Positions 59,218-64,000 of a DNA stretch of 64,000 nucleotides are shown here, piece by piece. This DNA is from Dyella jiangningensis (GTDB lineage Bacteria; Pseudomonadota; Gammaproteobacteria; Xanthomonadales; Rhodanobacteraceae): positions 2,294,001 through 2,358,000 of the forward strand of contig NZ_NFZS01000001.1 of assembly GCF_003264855.1 (NCBI RefSeq). Direction: 5' to 3'. A model generated the notes under the pieces. That model saw only the letters and a list, made by a program, of their open reading frames with translations. It was not told the origin of the DNA and searched no databases. Numbering within the stretch: the first letter of the stretch is position 1; the number at the start of each line of letters is the position of its first letter. The translations under genes and the position numbers were made by a program.

Positions 59218-62200
59218 ATGTTGAAACGCCATGCGCTTTGCCCCGTCATCGTGATCGCCGGCCTTTTGCTGGCCGGCGCCAACCCAGTCCGGGCCGCCAA
59301 CGCCGCTGGAGGGCCGGGTTCGAGCGTGCTCGATTCGCTTGAATGGCGGCAGGTAGGACCGTTTCGAGGCGGCTGGGCGACCCAGGCGGTCGGTGTGTCA
59401 ACGCAGCTCAACACGTTTTACATGGGCACGGCCGGAGGCGGCGTGTGGAAGACCGGCGATGCCGGGCGCACCTGGCAATCGCTATTCGACGAACAACCGG
59501 CCTCACCCGTCGGCGCGCTGGCCGTAGCGCCGTCCGATCCAAACGTCATCTACGTGGGTACCGGCGAAGTGGCTGCCCGCTACGACGTCGGTGCAGGCAA
59601 CGGCGTGTATCGCTCGGTGGATGGCGGCAAACGCTGGCAGCACATGGGCCTGGATGAGACTCGCCACATCGGCGCCATCCTGGTCGATCCCCAGCATCCC
59701 GATACCGTGCTGGTAGGAGCCCTCGGCCACTACTACGGGCCGAACCAGGAACGCGGCGTGTTCCGCTCCACCGACGGGGGCAAGACCTGGAAACAGACAC
59801 TCTTCATCGATGCCGATACGGGCGTGGTCGATCTGGCCGCCGATCCCGATCATCCCAACATCATTTATGCCGCGGCCTGGCAAGTACGCAACTATCCGTG
59901 GCTGTCGTATTTCCAGCCCAACGCCGGGCCGGGCAGCGGGCTCTACCGCTCCAGCGACGGCGGTATCAGCTGGAAGCGCATCAGTGGACATGGCTGGCCC
60001 AGCGACACGCTCGCACGCATTGGCATCGCGACGGCGGGTCATGGTCGCGTCTATGCCGTGGTCAACGATGCGACGACGAAAAGCGAGAGCGGGCTGTTCC
60101 GATCGGATGACGACGGCGCGACGTGGCACGCGACCAGTCACGAAAGCTGGCTCGCCAACGACTACTTCAGCCGCATCACCGTCGATCCCGACAACCGCGA
60201 CCGCATCTACTCCGCCGGACAATCGATCCGCCGTTCCGATGACGGCGGTCAGCACTGGACGGTCTTCAAGGGCGCGCCCGGTGGCGACGATTACCACTAC
60301 GTGTGGATCGACCCGAAAAATACGCAGCGGATGATTACCGCCAGCGACCAGGGTGCGGTGATCAGCCTCAATGGCGGCAAGAGCTGGAGCAGCTGGTACA
60401 ACCAACCCACCGGCCAGTTCTACCACCTCAGCGCCGATCAGCAGTTTCCGTACTGGATTTATTCCGGCCAGCAGGACTCGGGCACCGTCGGCATCGCCAG
60501 TCGCAGCGACTATGGCTCGATCACCTACCGCGACTGGCGTCCGGTCGGCGGCGACGAGCGCGACTACGACCTGCCCTATCCGGGCGACCCCAACATCGTG
60601 TTCGGCTCCGGCCTCGGTGGGCGCGTATCGCGCTGGGATCGACGCACGGGCGCGGTGCAAAACGTCACGCCATGGCCGGTCAACAGCTATGGCGAGCGCC
60701 CGACCGACTTCAAATACCACTACACGTGGATCACCCCGATCGCGTTCTCGGCACAGGCTCCCTACGCCCTATACCTGGGTGCGCAGGTGCTGTTCCGCAG
60801 TACCGACCAGGGCCGGCACTGGGATGTGATCAGTCCCGAGTTGAATGCCAGGAAGAATGGCGCAACGCATTGCGACGGATCTCCCACCACGGCACAAGCG
60901 CGGGACTGCGGTTATGGCGTGATCTATAGCATCGCGCCGTCGCCTCGGAACAATGACGAAATCTGGATCGGTACCGACGACGGCCTCATCCAGCTCACCC
61001 GGGACGGCGGCAAGAGCTGGCACAACATCACTCCGAAAGGCCTGCCCGAGTGGGCCCAGGTCAGCTCACTGGATGTCTCGTCGCTGCAAGCGGGCACCGC
61101 CTATGCCGCCGTGGACAATCACCGCCAGGACGATTTCAATCCGCACGCCTGGCGCACGCGGGACTACGGCGCCAGCTGGACCGACATCGCCGCGGGACTA
61201 CCGGCAGGCAGCTTCGTCAGCGTCGTGCGCGCGGACCCCACGCGCGCCGGACTGCTCTATGCGGGCACCGATCGCGGCGCCTTTGTTTCGTTCGATAACG
61301 GCACGCACTGGCAATCGCTGCAACGCAACCTGCCGACCGCCTGGGTTCGCGACCTGCTCGTGCACGGCAATGATTTGATCGCCGCCACTCAAGGCCGCGC
61401 GATCTGGATTCTCGACGACGTGACGCCCTTGCGCCAGGCGACCGCCGACACCGAGCGCGCCGCGGCGCACCTCTATACACCGGCAACCGCACTGCGCGTG
61501 CGGGCAAACCAGAACAAGGACACGCCACTGCCGCCCGAAACACCGGTTGGCAAGAATCCACCTAGCGGCGCGGTGATCGACTACCGGCTCGCCGCCAACG
61601 CCAAGGGACCCGTCACACTCGACATCCTCGACCGCGACGGCAAACTCGTGCGCCAGTTCTCCAGCGCCGACAAGCCACCGACGCTCGACGCCGAACGGTA
61701 CTTCGCTGACGGCTGGGTGAAGCCGCAGCCCGCGCTGTCCGCGAAGGCCGGTGCCCATCGCTTTGTATGGGATCTGCGCTATCCGCGCCCGCAGGCGATC
61801 GAGTACGGCTACAGCATCGCCGCGACCTGGGATTCGGACACGCCGGTGACACCGGAAGGGCCGCTGGTCTTGCCGGGCAACTATCAAATGGTGCTTCACG
61901 TGGACGGCAAGTCGTATCGCGCGCCGCTGATCGTTGCCTTGGACCCCCGCGAACAGACCAGCCAGGACGAACTGGCCGCCGGGCTCACCTACTCACGCCA
62001 CATGGCGGTTGTGCTTCAACGCGTATGGCAAGGCTACGGCGAAGTGGAAGCCGTGCGCGATCAACTGGAGGCGCTGGATCACAAGCTCGGCAAGAGTGCC
62101 GCGAACAAAGCGCTGCTCGCCAGCGTGGATTCGCTGCAGTCGAAAACCACGCCACTGGTCGAGGGTGCGGGCGAGACATCCCTCAACCTGCACGCGATCA

Positions 62201-62451
62201 GCGATGCACTCGCCGCGATCGCGACCGACGTCGAAGGCGCCGACCACGCGCCGACCGACGGTCAACACGAGGCGCTCGCCCACTACCAGGCCAGCGTCGA
62301 TCAGGCACTCGCTCAATGGAATGCCATGCGCACCACCGATCTGGCGAAGCTCAACAAGCAACTGCACGAGGCGGGTCTCGCCGAAATCATCGTGCCCGGT
62401 GACGGCGCAGCCGGTTCCGGGCGCACGCTTCAGGATGTTCAGGCTGACTGA
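59218..62451 (+). CDS. Secreted sortilin/BNR beta-propeller protein, paralog 3
   Basis: A 1,077-residue exported protein (ATG at 59218 with GGGAG; signal peptide ALCPVIVIAGLLLAGANPVRA). It starts the mature part with WRQVGPFRGGWATQAVGV, close to WRLIGPFRGGRVLTVAGI of paralog 1; shared blocks include SLNGGKSWSSWYNQPTGQFY and YSGQQDSGTVGIAS. Propeller repeats run to about residue 750, then GNYQMVLHVDGKSYRAPLIV and the helical end DLAKLNKQLHEAGLAEIIVP. It lies 79 bp after the receptor gene and is probably cotranscribed with it. No catalytic residues recognised. Confidence 0.85.
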   Translation: MLKRHALCPVIVIAGLLLAGANPVRAANAAGGPGSSVLDSLEWRQVGPFRGGWATQAVGVSTQLNTFYMGTAGGGVWKTGDAGRTWQSLFDEQPASPVGALAVAPSDPNVIYVGTGEVAARYDVGAGNGVYRSVDGGKRWQHMGLDETRHIGAILVDPQHPDTVLVGALGHYYGPNQERGVFRSTDGGKTWKQTLFIDADTGVVDLAADPDHPNIIYAAAWQVRNYPWLSYFQPNAGPGSGLYRSSDGGISWKRISGHGWPSDTLARIGIATAGHGRVYAVVNDATTKSESGLFRSDDDGATWHATSHESWLANDYFSRITVDPDNRDRIYSAGQSIRRSDDGGQHWTVFKGAPGGDDYHYVWIDPKNTQRMITASDQGAVISLNGGKSWSSWYNQPTGQFYHLSADQQFPYWIYSGQQDSGTVGIASRSDYGSITYRDWRPVGGDERDYDLPYPGDPNIVFGSGLGGRVSRWDRRTGAVQNVTPWPVNSYGERPTDFKYHYTWITPIAFSAQAPYALYLGAQVLFRSTDQGRHWDVISPELNARKNGATHCDGSPTTAQARDCGYGVIYSIAPSPRNNDEIWIGTDDGLIQLTRDGGKSWHNITPKGLPEWAQVSSLDVSSLQAGTAYAAVDNHRQDDFNPHAWRTRDYGASWTDIAAGLPAGSFVSVVRADPTRAGLLYAGTDRGAFVSFDNGTHWQSLQRNLPTAWVRDLLVHGNDLIAATQGRAIWILDDVTPLRQATADTERAAAHLYTPATALRVRANQNKDTPLPPETPVGKNPPSGAVIDYRLAANAKGPVTLDILDRDGKLVRQFSSADKPPTLDAERYFADGWVKPQPALSAKAGAHRFVWDLRYPRPQAIEYGYSIAATWDSDTPVTPEGPLVLPGNYQMVLHVDGKSYRAPLIVALDPREQTSQDELAAGLTYSRHMAVVLQRVWQGYGEVEAVRDQLEALDHKLGKSAANKALLASVDSLQSKTTPLVEGAGETSLNLHAISDALAAIATDVEGADHAPTDGQHEALAHYQASVDQALAQWNAMRTTDLAKLNKQLHEAGLAEIIVPGDGAAGSGRTLQDVQAD

Positions 62452-62597
62452 AGTCAGGAACCATGCGACCTCAAGCGGCGGCCGATGATCTGTTCTTCGG
62501 AAAAGCGCTTCTTCCCGAATTGAAAGCAGCCATCACACCGACACGGCATTCAGGTCGCTAGGATGTTTCAATTCTTTCGCACGCTGGGAACATGCAA

Positions 62598-63818
62598 ATG
62601 ATGAAGCTGACTGGCGGGATCCTTCTTGCAGCACTGCTGGCAAGCGCTGCCCATGCGCAGACCAATGCAGGCGAACAGAAATCCGATCCCAACCTTCCCT
62701 TCACCATCACCAAGGTGGCGAGCTTCGATCTGCCTTGGCGCATCGCGTTCCTGCCCGATGGCCGCATGCTGGTGACCGAGAAGGTCGGGCGCGTCGACCT
62801 GGTTACGCCGCAGGGCGCCAAGACCGAGATCGAAGGTGTTCCGCCCAGCTATGTCAAAGGTCAGGACGGCATGCTGGGCGTCTTCCTCTCGCCTCATTAC
62901 GCCACCGACCACGCGGTGTATCTCACTTATGTCGCGCCGGGTGACTATGGCGGCGGCGTGGTGCTGGGCCGGGGTCGGCTCGTGCTGGATGGCAAGCAGC
63001 CCCGGCTGGACGACTTTCAGGTGTTGTGGCGCCAGATGCCCACGGGCATGGGCGGCCAGCCCGGCGGTCAGATCGCCTTCTCACCGGACGGCAAGTACCT
63101 CTTCCTCACGCTGGGCGACCGGCAGCGCTTCACCCCGGCGCAGGATCCCGACCAACCGGCAGGCAAGATCCTGCGGCTGACGCTGGATGGCAAACCCGCG
63201 CCGGGCAATCCATGGGCGGGCAAGGTCGGCGCTCGCACCATTTCGCTGATCGACCTGGCGGCCGATACCGAGAAAGCCAAGACGGCGCCGGTGGTCAGCA
63301 CCTATACGTTCCCGGGTCCCAACCTGACGCCGGCCGAAACCTGGACCACCGGCCACCGCACACCTTATGGCCTGGCCTTTGGTCCCGATGGTCGACTGTG
63401 GGAACTTGAGCATGGCCCGTCCGGCGGCGACGAGCTGAACCTGATCCAGCCCGGCAAGAATTACGGCTGGCCACTGGTCTCGTATGGCAAGAACTATAAC
63501 GGCGTACCCATTCCAAGCCCGGATACGCGGCCCGATCTCGCCAAGCCAGTGATCTATTGGACGCCGGTGATCGCGCCGGGCAACCTCATGTTCTACAAGG
63601 GCAACCTGTTCCCGCAGTGGAAGGGTAGCGCCTTGCTCAGCGGACTGGTCAGCCTGGGCATTGTTCGCGTCACGTTTGATGGCAAAGGTGGCGCCACTGA
63701 GATCCAGCGCTGGAGTGTCGGCAAACGCATCCGTGATATCGAAGAGGCACCGGATGGCTCACTCTGGATGCTGGAGGACGCCCAGCCCGGCGGCCTGTAT
63801 CACCTCATGCCGAAATGA
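62598..63818 (+). CDS. PQQ-type soluble sugar dehydrogenase (YliI/sGDH family)
   Basis: A 406-residue exported six-bladed propeller enzyme. Signal peptide KLTGGILLAALLASAAHAQ; family blocks SFDLPWRIAFLPDGRMLVTE, SYVKGQDGMLGVFLSPHY, TTGHRTPYGLAFGPDGRLWE, HGPSGGDELNLIQPGKNYGW and YWTPVIAPGNLMFY. These match aldose sugar dehydrogenases that use PQQ and Ca2+ in the periplasm. The GGDELN and NYGWP motifs around the cofactor pocket are intact. The ATG at 62598 has GGGAA upstream; 62592 is possible. It follows BNR paralog 3 by about 145 bp. Confidence 0.88.
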   Translation: MMKLTGGILLAALLASAAHAQTNAGEQKSDPNLPFTITKVASFDLPWRIAFLPDGRMLVTEKVGRVDLVTPQGAKTEIEGVPPSYVKGQDGMLGVFLSPHYATDHAVYLTYVAPGDYGGGVVLGRGRLVLDGKQPRLDDFQVLWRQMPTGMGGQPGGQIAFSPDGKYLFLTLGDRQRFTPAQDPDQPAGKILRLTLDGKPAPGNPWAGKVGARTISLIDLAADTEKAKTAPVVSTYTFPGPNLTPAETWTTGHRTPYGLAFGPDGRLWELEHGPSGGDELNLIQPGKNYGWPLVSYGKNYNGVPIPSPDTRPDLAKPVIYWTPVIAPGNLMFYKGNLFPQWKGSALLSGLVSLGIVRVTFDGKGGATEIQRWSVGKRIRDIEEAPDGSLWMLEDAQPGGLYHLMPK

Positions 63819-64000
63819 TTCGACGAACCGGCACCCACTTTGGGACACGGTCCGGCAAGAAGCCCAAGGACGCCTATACGGCCATAGGATGAACAGGGCG
63901 GCGAACGTGTCAAGGAAGCAGGAGGAGATGTGCGGCGACAGTCCTCCGGACCGCCTCCCTGCTCTCGGAGACGCTTTCTGGTCATCAACATGCTGATCAG

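Noticed and set aside
56887-59232. Long open frame (781 codons) antisense to the FecA-like receptor gene
   Set aside because: The plus-strand frame has signal peptide, plug motifs and barrel end. The antisense product is compositionally odd with no domain; long antisense frames are expected at this GC content.
1-64000. tRNA, rRNA, CRISPR array or insertion sequence
   Set aside because: No cloverleaf-like sequence, rRNA-like stretch, regular direct repeat array or transposase gene was noticed on reading; a covariance-model scan would be needed to exclude a tRNA.

Overview
The window looks like a high-GC chromosome segment from a gammaproteobacterium of the Xanthomonadales, most likely Rhodanobacteraceae (Dyella, Luteibacter or Rhodanobacter type). 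The support is: several large TonB-dependent receptors of Xanthomonas/Caulobacter style, carbohydrate-active enzymes clustered with them, a Xanthomonas-type dif site, and a Cf/phiLf-like filamentous prophage inserted at that site. No rRNA, tRNA or CRISPR array was seen. The dif site implies that the window lies in the replication terminus region.

Layout. 1-12.7 kb (all minus strand): an amino-sugar/polysaccharide locus with a GH2 exo-beta-glucosaminidase (cut by the window edge), an APC permease, a TonB-dependent receptor, a GH20 hexosaminidase, a glucokinase and a GH76 alpha-mannanase, with palindromic operator candidates upstream of glk and of the GH76 gene. The enzyme set would suit fungal cell-wall or glycan use. 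13.3-22.2 kb: a TPR-sulfotransferase, an Oar-like TonB receptor, gltS, dgcN (D-glutamate N-acetyltransferase family) and a divergent LysR gene. The receptor and dgcN share an ungapped 69-bp promoter/operator module, which links them as one regulon. 22.2-24.2 kb: an ABC permease next to a rearrangement scar where an outer-membrane efflux gene and a histidine kinase gene are each reduced to their C-terminal parts.

24.2-31.8 kb: small regulator/effector units: a DHFR-like protein, a DUF4386 membrane protein, an ArsR/SdpR-type repressor with a membrane partner, a MarR-GNAT fusion with a clear self-operator, an ICL/PEP-mutase family enzyme, and an NmrA-like oxidoreductase with a divergent LysR regulator. 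32-36.4 kb (minus): two alpha/beta hydrolases, an SDR, two cytochrome P460 proteins and a DoxX protein. 36.5-40.4 kb: a propeller-type sensor kinase overlapping its LuxR-type response regulator.

40.37-47.33 kb: a compact, apparently complete filamentous prophage of about 6.93 kb, flanked by dif-like sites. It carries Zot/pI, a DUF2523 protein, pIII-like adsorption protein, pVIII coat, ssDNA-binding protein, an HUH replication initiator, a run of overlapping tiny genes and a divergent repressor. The repressor gene runs through the right attachment site. 47.3-49.0 kb: a Tat-exported molybdopterin lipoprotein and its cytochrome b partner.

49.4-63.8 kb: three secreted proteins of about 1,040-1,080 residues with sortilin/BNR-type beta-propellers, arranged around a FecA-like TonB receptor, a LolA-like periplasmic protein and a PQQ-type sugar dehydrogenase. 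This is the least understood part and a candidate undescribed surface system.
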